43,322 nucleotides of DNA from Clostridia bacterium (GTDB lineage Bacteria > Bacillota > Clostridia > Acetivibrionales > DSM-27016), in NCBI GenBank assembly GCA_026414765.1, contig JAOAIJ010000003.1, positions 1-43,322 on the forward strand, given 5' to 3'. The position numbers and the translations under genes are program-made. Below are positions 1-8,040 of the stretch, in pieces (the stretch's first letter is position 1; each line of letters starts with the position of its first letter). The notes beneath the pieces were generated by a model, which did no database searches, was not told the DNA's origin, and was given only the letters and a program-made list of their open reading frames with translations.

Positions 1-893
1 GGATTGGTTGTGGTACTGTGGAAGCATCCCAGAATCGACACGATCTTATTGCCGTTCACGCCGGTATCTTCACGCTTGGCTGCTGCGCCAACGTGTCCGC
101 TGAATACAAATCTGATATTTGGGTATACCTTTACAAGGTTATCATACAAGTATTGAGGGGAATTTGAGCCGTAACCCCCGTTAGACTGATTAATGGAGCC
201 GTCGCCATTCAGATATGAGTGTGTCTGAATAATCACATTATGGTCCGGATGATTCTGTACAACACCTTTGGCCCAATTAATGGCTGCAGTACGCGGCCAG
301 AGCTCCAAACTAAGCACCATCCATTTTTTCCCTTCAGCTTCGAAGGTACGATAGGAGTTTTCCACCTTATTGGATTCAAACGTCACTATACCGGGAAACC
401 GTGACAAAGGAACAGCGGAGTTGAAAGCAGTCGTGTTACGAACATTAACTGAGGCATCGCCCGGCGCCGCACTGCCGCCTACTCCCGTCGCTGCCGTGTC
501 ATGATTTCCGAGGGCCGGAAGGTATGGAATGCCGGCACTGCCCAACACTTGCAAGCCTGTTGCTATAATCGGCATTTGGTCGGCATCGTGCGCAGGCCAA
601 TTTGCCAAGTCACCGGTAGCGAGAACATAGCGCAAATCCAAGGTACTTTTGTTGTTAACCAGCCACTGCGTACGGTTTTTGAACCATTCACCCGTGATAG
701 CCGCTGAATTTGTCACTTCATTTTGTGTGTCAGGGATTATTGCGATTGTAAATTTGCCATCCACGACTGGGTCTACCGCCATTACTGGCGTGAAATTTAC
801 GACTGTGAGCAGAAATACCATACAAAGTAAAAGCACCAGCCCCTTAGCTCTTTTGGGCTTTGAAAAATTTGACTTACCAGAGCGTACAAACAT
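1..893 (-). CDS. Secreted calcineurin-like metallophosphoesterase, 3'-truncated by window edge
   Basis: An open frame reads leftward from ATG at 893 and runs off the window, so only about 297 N-terminal residues are visible. A basic N-terminus (FVRSGKSNFSKPKRAKG) is followed by a hydrophobic stretch and a likely signal-peptidase site near TPVMA, so export is expected. The metallophosphoesterase metal-ligand motifs appear in order: PDTQ near residue 54, GDLANW near 94, GNHD near 128, QTHSY near 224 and SGHVG near 265. The family hydrolyses phosphomonoesters or phosphodiesters at a two-metal centre; the substrate cannot be told. The start is supported by GAGGAGGT at 902-909. Base composition is visibly more G+C-rich than all neighbours, suggesting acquisition by transfer. 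C-terminal domains (anchor, dockerin or other) lie outside the window. Confidence 0.88.
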   Translation of the reverse strand, partial: MFVRSGKSNFSKPKRAKGLVLLLCMVFLLTVVNFTPVMAVDPVVDGKFTIAIIPDTQNEVTNSAAITGEWFKNRTQWLVNNKSTLDLRYVLATGDLANWPAHDADQMPIIATGLQVLGSAGIPYLPALGNHDTAATGVGGSAAPGDASVNVRNTTAFNSAVPLSRFPGIVTFESNKVENSYRTFEAEGKKWMVLSLELWPRTAAINWAKGVVQNHPDHNVIIQTHSYLNGDGSINQSNGGYGSNSPQYLYDNLVKVYPNIRFVFSGHVGAAAKREDTGVNGNKIVSILGCFHSTTTN

Positions 894-908
894 ACTAATT
901 ACCTCCTC

Positions 909-1001
909 GTTTTTTTAGTTGTGTAACATTCTTACCGCAGTAAGACACGACTTGACCATGCAGGAGCAGACCTGCAAGGTATCAGGATTTCTAGGCCGGC
1001 T
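909..1001 (-). promoter_or_regulatory. Structured leader upstream of the metallophosphoesterase
   Basis: Between the tiny ORF at 1002-1040 and the phosphoesterase SD the minus strand has two compact hairpins: GCAGG-TCTGCT-CCTGC (about 961-976) and CTTAC-TGCG-GTAAG (about 931-944). No run of T follows either, so they are not typical terminators. I looked for the conserved cores of c-di-GMP-I, c-di-GMP-II, preQ1 and THF riboswitches and did not find them. Its role as a leader is inferred from position only. Confidence 0.35.
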
Positions 1002-1040
1002 TCACCCCCTTTGATTATAAAATTCAGTTCCTTCGCTCAT
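1002..1040 (-). CDS. Possible leader peptide of 12 residues
   Basis: ATG at 1040 opens a 12-codon frame, MSEGTEFYNQRG, ending in TGA at 1002-1004. It is preceded by AAAGGAGGTGATGAC, one of the best anti-16S matches in the window, which is the main reason to take it seriously. It sits about 110 bases upstream of the phosphoesterase start, with paired hairpins between. The GGGGG run just before the stop would allow a shift into a longer open frame of about 24 more codons; this is speculation. No homologue recognised. Confidence 0.3.
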   Translation of the reverse strand: MSEGTEFYNQRG

Positions 1041-1060
1041 ATGTCATCACCTCCTTTCAT

Positions 1061-1354
1061 AAATACAAGCTGATAAAGACTGAGTCAGTGCCCAACTTGT
1101 CCACATGTCAAGCACCAATTATTTTTCTAATATTCAACTTATAAAAAGGAAAATGTTGTAATATTCTAGAAATTCATACTACTTATTTTGATGTTTTCAA
1201 AGCACATTGTAAACTGCAAAATGGAAATATTTCTATAAATACAACTTTAAATTGGAAATATAATGGAAATGCAAAATTTTAGATAAGCCTGCTAAAAGGT
1301 CATAATTGTTCTAATAACCGAGCTTTCAAGCAACTAAACAAAAATTTTCCTACA
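1061..1354. other. AT-rich intergenic stretch, no gene seen
   Basis: This A/T-rich stretch separates the phosphoesterase leader from the terminator at 1358-1390. I see no frame with a plausible ribosome-binding site and no strong inverted repeat. It should hold the promoter for the leftward phosphoesterase transcript, but I could not choose one candidate. Confidence 0.4.
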
Positions 1355-1357
1355 AGC

Positions 1358-1390
1358 AAAAAAGTCTTCACACAATTGTGCAAGACTTTC
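1358..1390 (-). terminator. Rho-independent terminator, minus strand
   Basis: Read on the minus strand, AAAGTCTT and AAGACTTT pair around a second self-complementary core, CACAATTGTG, and are followed by TTTTTT. It lies downstream of the two very small frames at 1425-1585, suggesting that this stretch is transcribed as a unit leftward. Confidence 0.7.
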
Positions 1391-1424
1391 TGATAAACTG
1401 CTGCTTCACTTACTCTGCATCTTT

Positions 1425-1484
1425 CTATATTACTGTAATCATCCTTGTACCTTCAAACGATATCTGCGAATAATCCTCCTTCAT
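1425..1484 (-). CDS. Very short ORF (19 aa), overlaps the end of the one upstream
   Basis: The frame MKEDYSQISFEGTRMITVI starts at an ATG overlapping the TGA of the preceding 34-residue frame (ATGA arrangement) and ends in TAG at 1425. Start-stop overlap and the terminator some 35 bases downstream are the only support. No family recognised; the pair may be the relic of one longer gene broken by a stop. Confidence 0.2.
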   Translation of the reverse strand: MKEDYSQISFEGTRMITVI

Positions 1485-1585
1485 ATATCTATAACCTTTA
1501 AAACATCATAAAACACAATTCTATGCTCTATATGAAAAACACTAATCAAGTAATGTTTTTGGAGATCAACGTAGAATGTGTTCAT
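1481..1585 (-). CDS. Short ORF of 34 aa, unknown
   Basis: ATG at 1585 follows GGGAGTGATATAA, an acceptable ribosome-binding site, and opens a 34-codon frame beginning MNTFYVDLQKHYLISVFHIE and rich in aromatic and aliphatic residues. It lies between the hairpin at 1623-1647, which follows the dehydratase-type operon, and the terminator at 1358-1390. It could be a real small protein or decayed gene; no function can be assigned. Confidence 0.3.
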   Translation of the reverse strand: MNTFYVDLQKHYLISVFHIEHRIVFYDVLKVIDI

Positions 1586-1622
1586 TTATATCACTCCCAT
1601 GTATTTCTTAAAAACATTCAAA

Positions 1623-1647
1623 TAGGGCAAACACAAGGTTTGCCCTA
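1623..1647 (-). terminator. Hairpin downstream of the dehydratase/activase operon
   Basis: TAGGGCAAA and TTTGCCCTA form a perfect 9-bp stem around a 7-base loop, about 85 bases after the activase stop. The T tract on the minus strand is short (TTTG), so termination may be partial, allowing read-through into the short frames at 1425-1585. Confidence 0.6.
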
Positions 1648-1732
1648 CATTTTACTGAATAATCTGCAACATTTTTCCATATATATTTTTTAAAATAACT
1701 GTCAATTATCCTATGTCAACTTTCAACTGACT

Positions 1733-2722
1733 TCACCCCACTACCTGATTTTCACTTATCATATTTGCCCATTTACCGCACTTGTCTCCCCAACGTGCGA
1801 TTACTTCCCCGTTCGAAGCTATTTCTATGACTTCACACATATTTGAGCAATCACTGCACTCTACACTTTTTGCTTTGTAATCGTTCTGAGCTGTTTCAAA
1901 ACCATAAAAATTGGTTTTGAATCCTCCACCAGCCATTTTTTCCTTTGCAATCAAAGCTGCTCCGAAAGCCCCCATGACATCATGGTATTCGGGGATTATG
2001 ATCTTTTTGCCAAGCTGTCTTTCAAAAGCTGCTACAATACCCACATTGGCAGCAACACCACCTTGAAACACGATTGGCTCCTGAATATTCTTACCCTTGC
2101 CGAGATTATTCAGGTAATTCCTTACCAAAGCTTCACAAAGTCCGTTAATTATATCTTCCATGCTATGTCCGGTTTGCTGCTTATGAATCATGTCGGACTC
2201 GGCAAAAACTGCACAACGTCCCGCAATTCTCACAGGTGAATCGGATTTCAAGGCATACCCCCCAAACTCCTCTATGGGTATTTCAAGCCTTGCTGCCTGT
2301 CTATCCAGAAATGATCCTGTGCCGGCGGCACATACTGTGTTCATAGCGAAATCATACACAACACCACTTTTAAGAATAATTATTTTAGAATCCTGTCCAC
2401 CTATCTCCAAAATGGTTTTAACACCCGGAACCAGTTTTTGGGCTGCAACAGCATGAGATGTTATCTCATTTTTCACTATATCTGCTCCAACTATTATACT
2501 GGCAAGTTGTCTGCCACTTCCCGTTGTTCCTACACCCTTGATATTAATATTCTCTCCTATGAGTTCTACCAATGCATTCATACCATTGCGTAATGCATTT
2601 ATTGGTTGTCCGCTTGTTCTTAGATATAGTTTTTCAATAACCTTATCATTTTCATCTATAACTACAAGGTTTGTACTTACTGAGCCAACATCAATTCCCA
2701 GATAATAGCCAGTTTCCCTCAA
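1733..2722 (-). CDS. Acyl-CoA dehydratase activase (BadF/BadG/BcrA/BcrD ATPase family)
   Basis: Member of the ASKHA-fold ATPases that inject a single electron, driven by ATP hydrolysis, into 2-hydroxyacyl-CoA dehydratases and related enzymes. The phosphate-binding loop GIDVGSVSTNLVV is at the N-terminus, followed by TTGSGRQL, EIGGQDSK and FQGGVAANVG. The two cysteines that bridge a [4Fe-4S] cluster between subunits in HgdC-type activases are present in NTVCAAGTGSF and GRCAVFAE. The last 40 residues add a further cysteine set (CSDCSNMC and later DKCGKW) not needed by simple activases. I prefer TTG at 2722, preceded by AGAAGGGAG, because the family begins a few residues before GIDVGS; GTG at 2794 would add 24 residues and a long overlap. 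Last gene of a three-gene operon, overlapping its upstream neighbour. Confidence 0.9.
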   Translation of the reverse strand: MRETGYYLGIDVGSVSTNLVVIDENDKVIEKLYLRTSGQPINALRNGMNALVELIGENINIKGVGTTGSGRQLASIIVGADIVKNEITSHAVAAQKLVPGVKTILEIGGQDSKIIILKSGVVYDFAMNTVCAAGTGSFLDRQAARLEIPIEEFGGYALKSDSPVRIAGRCAVFAESDMIHKQQTGHSMEDIINGLCEALVRNYLNNLGKGKNIQEPIVFQGGVAANVGIVAAFERQLGKKIIIPEYHDVMGAFGAALIAKEKMAGGGFKTNFYGFETAQNDYKAKSVECSDCSNMCEVIEIASNGEVIARWGDKCGKWANMISENQVVG

Positions 2723-3806
2723 AAGCTGCTCTCTCCCTTCTCTTTTCCAACAAATCAATAAATGCTTCAACCCTTGTAAGATATCCTGCTTCACCTGTCA
2801 TTTCATCAATAATCAAAGTTAAAACCGGAATATTGTAATCCTTTTCAATAGCAGGCAAAATACTTTCAGCAACTATCTCAGGCATGCATGTAAGCGGATA
2901 TATCTGTATTACCCCATCATATCCATTCCTAGCGTAAAGGATTGTATTTCCTATAGTTTCCTGAGCATGCCCCCCGATCATGGTTCCCAAGTAAGGCTTT
3001 GCTGCTTCTGCATAGCTCATATCCCTCGGTAGGTGCAATGCATTCTTAATAATATGGTCTATAACCCATTCACTGACTGTAACCGACCGGTCTACTTCGA
3101 TTCCCATGTTCCCAAGTTTAATGTCAATATTGAAGCTTGTGTATGAATCTATAGTTGTGTATATTTCTCCAACAATTCCAACCTTTAATGGAACACAATC
3201 CCTCTCCATCTCTACATTCTTCAGTTCGTTTTCCGTTTCCCTTATCAGTCCTTTTATTTCCTTGGAGCCCCTTATTGCTTTTACATTATTGAGAAATGTC
3301 TTATAAATTTTATCAGTAGTGCCCTTTCTAATTTCCCTCGGTCTTACCTTATAGCTTAGTTTTTCAAGTTCATCTACCATTCTTGAAACTTGCGCTGTAT
3401 TTTTTATTGCTTTCAATAACACTGGTATATTAAGTCTTCCTGAAAGTTTTTTTATTCGGTTCGCCAGCTCTTTTATTCCCTGATCCGGCATTTCAAGAGT
3501 GATCATATCCATCTCATAACCATTATCTCTCAGTATTTCCCTCTGTATTTCACAGTAATACCCAAATCTGCAAGGACCACAACCACCAGCCATCAGGATA
3601 GTATCAGCACCATCTTCATAAGCTTGTACGTAGTTTCCCAAATTAATCTTAAGAGGAAGGCAAGCAAGTTCTGGTGCTAATTTTGTTCCTACTTCCAAAG
3701 CCTTCTTATTATTAAATGGAGGAATTACGTAATCAACCCCTAAATCGTCCAATAATGCCTTTACAGTAACGTATGTATTACCCATGTGCGGAAATGTCAG
3801 TTTCAT
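2691..3806 (-). CDS. Acyl-CoA dehydratase activase-related protein (COG3581-like)
   Basis: 371-residue protein of the 2-hydroxyacyl-CoA dehydratase-like group that travels with BadF-type activases. It starts MKLTFPHMGNTYVTVKALL and has cysteines in ELACLPLK and GGCGPCRFGYYCEIQ that are likely Fe-S ligands. Near the C-terminus, IDEMTGEAGYLTRVEAF is the signature shared with the upstream paralogue. In many clostridia these parts are fused with the activase into one protein of well over 1000 residues; here they are three separate overlapping genes. ATG at 3806 follows GGTGGAGGGG and lies inside the end of the preceding gene, indicating translational coupling. The substrate is unknown: no CoA-transferase or other pathway gene adjoins the operon. 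Confidence 0.8.
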   Translation of the reverse strand: MKLTFPHMGNTYVTVKALLDDLGVDYVIPPFNNKKALEVGTKLAPELACLPLKINLGNYVQAYEDGADTILMAGGCGPCRFGYYCEIQREILRDNGYEMDMITLEMPDQGIKELANRIKKLSGRLNIPVLLKAIKNTAQVSRMVDELEKLSYKVRPREIRKGTTDKIYKTFLNNVKAIRGSKEIKGLIRETENELKNVEMERDCVPLKVGIVGEIYTTIDSYTSFNIDIKLGNMGIEVDRSVTVSEWVIDHIIKNALHLPRDMSYAEAAKPYLGTMIGGHAQETIGNTILYARNGYDGVIQIYPLTCMPEIVAESILPAIEKDYNIPVLTLIIDEMTGEAGYLTRVEAFIDLLEKRRERAAFEGNWLLSGN

Positions 3807-4770
3807 TTTTGCCCCTCCACCTTATCATATCAATAAATGCTTCCAGTCTCGTATCCATACCGGCTTCACCCGAATGCTCATCAATAGTGAGGATGGTCAG
3901 GGGGATATCCCGTGCCCGTCTTAATTTCCTTTCTGCCAGATCAGCTACAAAAGAATCTATCCCGCACCCGAATGACATAAGAAAAATAACACCGTCAATA
4001 TCCTGTCTGTCCAATATATGAAGAGCACTTCCCATTGCCTTGCTCCCAAAATTCCAAAACATCCTTTTATTTAGCGTGCCTGACTTTTCGTTAATCAAGG
4101 ATTCGTCCATCATATCAACTGTAATGACGTTAACCCCATATCCTTCAAGTTTGCACAGCATATCCATATTTAAATAACTGTCATAAACATTATATACATG
4201 GCCTATAACTGCAACATTAAGTTTTCTCCCGTCATAAGGTAAATGCTTGTTGATTTTTCTATTTGATGTCCCGAATGGATTTGTACCATTTTTTATTTTT
4301 GCCTTATGCTCGTTATATGCTTTTAACGCGTTTATATAGGCATTCTCAATAGTCTGTCTGGAGTCAGTAAAATACTTACCTGCATCCAAAGCTGCTTTTA
4401 GTGAATTACTTTTAGATTTCCTCATATTAACTTCGACATCTATAATCTGAGGAAGATTGCTGAAAGTATGCCTCACCATATCCGGAAGGCCTCCGAACTT
4501 AGGACATATATATTCATTTTTCGAGACACTTGTAAATCTGGGAATAAACAAATAATCCACTTTATCCTTAATATTAATTATGTGCCCATGAAACACTTTC
4601 ACAGGCAGGCATGCCTCATCAACACACGATTTTACCCCGTCATCCAGTATTTTCTTTGTTGTCTGATCGGAAACAATAATCTCTGCTCCCAATTCTTCAA
4701 GGAATGCTTTCCACAAGGGATAATACTGGTAATAGAACAACCCTCTTGGAATTCCTACTTTTTTTCCCAA
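3778..4770 (-). CDS. Acyl-CoA dehydratase activase-related protein (COG3580-like)
   Basis: 330 residues, first gene of the operon. It opens with KKVGIPRGLFYYQYYPLW, carries KSCVDEACLPVKVFHGH (the conserved Cys pair of this group) and FGCGIDSF, and ends with IDEHSGEAGMDTRLEAFIDM, parallel to the same motif in the next gene. The two are therefore paralogous halves of a dehydratase-like unit served by the downstream activase. The start is TTG at 4770, with GAGGTG 7-8 bases before it; no ATG is available near the conserved N-terminus. Probable Fe-S, electron-accepting partner; actual reaction not known. Confidence 0.78.
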   Translation of the reverse strand: MGKKVGIPRGLFYYQYYPLWKAFLEELGAEIIVSDQTTKKILDDGVKSCVDEACLPVKVFHGHIINIKDKVDYLFIPRFTSVSKNEYICPKFGGLPDMVRHTFSNLPQIIDVEVNMRKSKSNSLKAALDAGKYFTDSRQTIENAYINALKAYNEHKAKIKNGTNPFGTSNRKINKHLPYDGRKLNVAVIGHVYNVYDSYLNMDMLCKLEGYGVNVITVDMMDESLINEKSGTLNKRMFWNFGSKAMGSALHILDRQDIDGVIFLMSFGCGIDSFVADLAERKLRRARDIPLTILTIDEHSGEAGMDTRLEAFIDMIRWRGKNETDISAHG

Positions 4771-4883
4771 TTGTCAACACCTCGAAAGATATTATTAGCT
4801 TTTGACAATTGAATTATTCAAACAGCTTTCAATAATAAATCCAAATACTAAACATTTGTCCTTATCCGGATAAATTTATTGGA

Positions 4884-4949
4884 ATAGTATTGTATTTGCT
4901 AAAATACTATATTAAAATAACAATATTATCTAAAAAATATTGTTATTTT
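4884..4949. repeat. Two adjacent A/T-only inverted repeats upstream of the amylase
   Basis: ATAGTATT (4884-4891) pairs with AATACTAT (4903-4910). Four bases later AAAATAACAATATT (4914-4927) pairs perfectly with AATATTGTTATTTT (4936-4949) around an 8-base loop. They lie in the 302-bp divergent region between the dehydratase-type operon and the amylase gene. They could be operators or cruciform-forming sites; there is no evidence for which gene they serve. Nothing else was identified in this intergenic region except the amylase RBS. Confidence 0.55.
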
Positions 4950-5072
4950 CAAATTTCTTCAGATTAAGCTTCCTTACCCAGAACCAAATGTTCCTTATTG
5001 CAAGTATTGCAGTTATAATTATTACCAATAATGTAACCGCTTACATAACACTAAAACAAAGGAGTTGGCAAA

Positions 5073-7001
5073 ATGAAAAAAAGAGTTCCACTATTTATTG
5101 TTTCTGCATTAGTGATACTTGTTGTAGCAGGTATTATTTTGCAGCAGCTCGGGGTATTCTCACAGAAGGAAGTCGTTGATACGGCAAAGTCAAAACAGGC
5201 TGTCACAACCGAAAAGGGTAAGGATACCGCAAATACAGCTGAAGAAAAAATAAGCGAAAAAGTAAGAATAGTAAAGGCAAATGAGTTTATCGACATCGAT
5301 GACAAAACAGTAAAATTTCTCTTCAAAACTGAAAAGGATGCTACTGTTGAGTTCTATGTAGGTGACTCGCAGGATAATCTACAGTTGGTTAAAACAGTCG
5401 ACAAATACAAATTTCAATCCGGCCTCATACTTGACTGTTTCAAACCGGGTCAGAAATACTATTATCAAATAAAGTCCAAAATCAATGGGGAAATGAATAA
5501 AACCCCTGTATTATCCTTTGAAAAGTTGGCTGATACAAAAACCGACAAAATAGCTGAGTGGGCAAAAACAGCTGTTTTTTATGAACTTCAGGTAATGAAT
5601 TTCTATGATGGTAATGGTGATGGTATAGGTGATTTTAAAGGTCTAAAACAAAAGATCAACTATCTGAAGGAACTAAACATAGATGCTTTGTGGCTCATGC
5701 CCTGTTTTGATTCACCAAGCTATCATGGGTACGATGTATCCGATTATTATAAAATAAAGCCTGATTATGGTACCATGGAAGATTTTGAAGCGTTCCTCAA
5801 GGAAGCACACGATAATAACATCAAAGTAATTCTGGATCTGGTAGCCAATCATTCTTCTTCTGAAATCAACTGGTTTAAAGAGTCAGAGGGTAATATAAAC
5901 AGCGAATACAGGAATTATTATACTTGGAGCGATCCTTTCGACGATACCAGTGAAGCCGGTCCTTTGGGTACAGCATGGCATACAAATAATAATTCGGACT
6001 ACTACTATGGAGTTTTTTGGTCTGGAATGCCCGATCTGAATTACAGGAATCATGTTGTAAGAAGCAAAATGAAAGAAATAGCTAAATTCTGGCTGGATAA
6101 GGGTGTCGATGGTTTCAGGCTGGATGCTGCCATGCATATAGATAATAAAGACAGAGATGTCACACATAATTGGTGGCAGGAATTCAACAGTTACGTTAAG
6201 TCCGTTAACCCAAATGCTTTTGTTTTAGGAGAAAACTGGACTGATACAAGTACAATAGCACAGTTTGCAGATGATCTTGATTCCTCATTCAACTTCCCTC
6301 TCAGAGATACACTGTTAAGGGTAGCAAACGGGGAATACTATGATATTCTTGAAGATATCCACAGCATGTATGAATCGTATGCAGAATATTCAACCAGGTC
6401 ATTTGATTCGACCTTTATCTCCAACCATGATGTGGGCAGGCTTCCCTCGGTGGTAGGCGGCGATACTAAAAAAATAAAGCTGGCTGCATCCTACTTACTG
6501 ACTTTGCCTGGAACCCCGTTTTTATACTATGGTGATGAAATCGGCCAACAGGGCACAAAACCTGATGAAAACATCAGAGAACCTATGGACTGGTATGCTT
6601 CTGCAAAAGGTACCGGCATGATTGATAATAATGAATGGTCAAAAAGAATCGGCAATAGTGCTTCATTTGCATATACCCTGCCTAACGACGGCGTTTCAGT
6701 AGCTGAACAAAGGAAAAAGGCTGATAGCGTATTAAATCATTACAAGAAACTTATAAACATAAGAAAACAAAATCCGATATTCTTTACAGGTGACTATAAA
6801 AAGGTTGATACTGTGGAAGAAACTTATGGCTATGAAGTCTCCGGAAGTATCCTGGTTGTACATAATATGTCAGCTGAATCTAAAAAGAGCATAACCTTGA
6901 AAAAAGACTCAGTTGACCTGTTTACAGGTAAAAAATATAAAGCAGGTGCAAATATCAGCATCACCCCGTATGATACAGTGATATTCAAATACGCCGGTTA
7001 A
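5073..7001 (+). CDS. GH13 alpha-amylase, membrane-anchored or secreted
   Basis: 642 residues. Residues 1-28 are a basic start plus a hydrophobic segment with no lipobox Cys, so either an uncleaved anchor or a signal peptide. Residues about 45-150 form a non-catalytic N-terminal region, followed by a GH13 (beta/alpha)8 barrel: DLVANHSS near 256, DGFRLDAA near 345 (Asp nucleophile), LGENW near 385 (Glu acid/base) and FISNHDVGR near 450 (third Asp). All catalytic residues are present. A C-terminal beta domain ends at 642. It should hydrolyse alpha-1,4-glucans or related oligosaccharides outside the membrane; exact specificity is not readable. ATG at 5073 follows AAAGGAG. Monocistronic, closed by a 56-base palindromic terminator, with A/T inverted repeats upstream as candidate control sites. 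Confidence 0.92.
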   Translation: MKKRVPLFIVSALVILVVAGIILQQLGVFSQKEVVDTAKSKQAVTTEKGKDTANTAEEKISEKVRIVKANEFIDIDDKTVKFLFKTEKDATVEFYVGDSQDNLQLVKTVDKYKFQSGLILDCFKPGQKYYYQIKSKINGEMNKTPVLSFEKLADTKTDKIAEWAKTAVFYELQVMNFYDGNGDGIGDFKGLKQKINYLKELNIDALWLMPCFDSPSYHGYDVSDYYKIKPDYGTMEDFEAFLKEAHDNNIKVILDLVANHSSSEINWFKESEGNINSEYRNYYTWSDPFDDTSEAGPLGTAWHTNNNSDYYYGVFWSGMPDLNYRNHVVRSKMKEIAKFWLDKGVDGFRLDAAMHIDNKDRDVTHNWWQEFNSYVKSVNPNAFVLGENWTDTSTIAQFADDLDSSFNFPLRDTLLRVANGEYYDILEDIHSMYESYAEYSTRSFDSTFISNHDVGRLPSVVGGDTKKIKLAASYLLTLPGTPFLYYGDEIGQQGTKPDENIREPMDWYASAKGTGMIDNNEWSKRIGNSASFAYTLPNDGVSVAEQRKKADSVLNHYKKLINIRKQNPIFFTGDYKKVDTVEETYGYEVSGSILVVHNMSAESKKSITLKKDSVDLFTGKKYKAGANISITPYDTVIFKYAG

Positions 7002-7042
7002 GTCTGCTGAAGTAGTGCAAGAACTGTTTAGCAAAAATAGCT

Positions 7043-7098
7043 TATAAAGTAATACAAAAGGGAGACGGTTAACCGTCTCCCTTTTGTATTACTTTATA
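7043..7098. terminator. Bidirectional terminator, 56-base perfect palindrome
   Basis: Positions 7043-7070 are exactly complementary to 7071-7098, centred on GGTTAACC, with a GGGAGACGG core flanked by A/T arms. It lies between the convergent amylase and fba genes and has T-rich tracts after the stem on both strands, so it can stop both transcripts. Confidence 0.9.
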
Positions 7099-7110
7099 TT
7101 TGATGTAATA

Positions 7111-8040
7111 TTATGCTTTGTTGTCGCAGCCTAATACGTTTACAATTTTCTTCTTAACAAGTTCTTTTATTGCAGCTCTTGCAGGGCTGAGGTACTGTCT
7201 TGGGTCAAAATGGCTCGGATTCTGAGCAAAGTACTCTCTTACTGTTCCTGTCATAGCAAGTCTCAAGTCTGAGTCTATGTTGATTTTACATACTGCCATA
7301 GAAGCAGCTTTTCTTAACATTTCTTCAGGAACTCCCTGTGCACCAGGCATATTTCCGCCGTATTTGTTGATCTTCTCAACAAACTCAGGAATAACTGATG
7401 AAGCACCGTGGAGTACTATTGGGAAACCAGGAAGTCTCTTAGCGATCTCTTCCAGTATATCAAATCTTAATTTTGGTTCACCCTTGAATTTAAAAGCACC
7501 ATGGCTTGTCCCAATAGCGATAGCCAATGAGTCAACACCTGTCCTCTTAACGAATTCTTCAACCTGGTCAGGATCAGTGAAAGCAGCGTCCTTGTCAGAT
7601 ACGTTTACATCATCTTCTATACCTGCAAGTCTTCCTAATTCTCCTTCTACAACTACACCCTTATCGTGTGCATAGTCAACAACCTGCTTTGTAAGCTTAA
7701 TGTTGTCTTCGAAGGAATGGTGCGAACCGTCGATCATAACTGACGTAAATCCGCCATCTATACAAGATTTACAAAGGTCAAAAGTATCACCATGGTCAAG
7801 GTGCAAGCAGATTGGAAGACCAGTTTCAATAATAGCAGCTTCTACAAGCTTCATTAAGTATGTATGATTTGCATACTTTCTTGCTCCTGATGATACTTGA
7901 AGAATCAATGGAGCCTTTACTTCCTTGGCAGCTTCAGTAATACCCTGTACTATTTCCATGTTGTTAACATTGAACGCACCTATAGCATAGCCGCCTTCAT
8001 AAGCTTTCTTAAACATTTCGGTTGATGTAACTAATGGCAT
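7111..8040 (-). CDS. fba: Class II fructose-1,6-bisphosphate aldolase
   Basis: 309-residue zinc aldolase of glycolysis and gluconeogenesis, cleaving fructose-1,6-bisphosphate to dihydroxyacetone phosphate and glyceraldehyde 3-phosphate in the cytoplasm. Signatures: GAFNVNNME near the N-terminus, HLDHGD near residues 79-84 (catalytic Asp and zinc His), VEGELGRLAG, IGTSHGAFKF and LHGASSV (phosphate-binding and zinc His). ATG at 8040 is preferred to GTG at 8049, because GGAGTG overlaps that GTG and serves as the SD for the ATG, and the family starts PLVTSTEMF. Stands alone on the minus strand but close to pfp, the enzyme making its substrate. Confidence 0.95.
   Translation of the reverse strand: MPLVTSTEMFKKAYEGGYAIGAFNVNNMEIVQGITEAAKEVKAPLILQVSSGARKYANHTYLMKLVEAAIIETGLPICLHLDHGDTFDLCKSCIDGGFTSVMIDGSHHSFEDNIKLTKQVVDYAHDKGVVVEGELGRLAGIEDDVNVSDKDAAFTDPDQVEEFVKRTGVDSLAIAIGTSHGAFKFKGEPKLRFDILEEIAKRLPGFPIVLHGASSVIPEFVEKINKYGGNMPGAQGVPEEMLRKAASMAVCKINIDSDLRLAMTGTVREYFAQNPSHFDPRQYLSPARAAIKELVKKKIVNVLGCDNKA

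Noticed and set aside
219-918. Plus-strand open frames opposite the phosphoesterase
   Set aside because: They lie antisense to a gene with signal peptide and all five metallophosphoesterase motifs, and have no ribosome-binding sites.
909-1060. c-di-GMP riboswitch before the exported phosphoesterase
   Set aside because: Conserved GEMM cores are absent, although such switches often precede secreted proteins in clostridia.
2723-2794. N-terminal extension of the activase from GTG 2794
   Set aside because: The extra residues precede the conserved GIDVGS loop, overlap the upstream gene by over 100 bases and do not look like the family; TTG 2722 with an SD is better.
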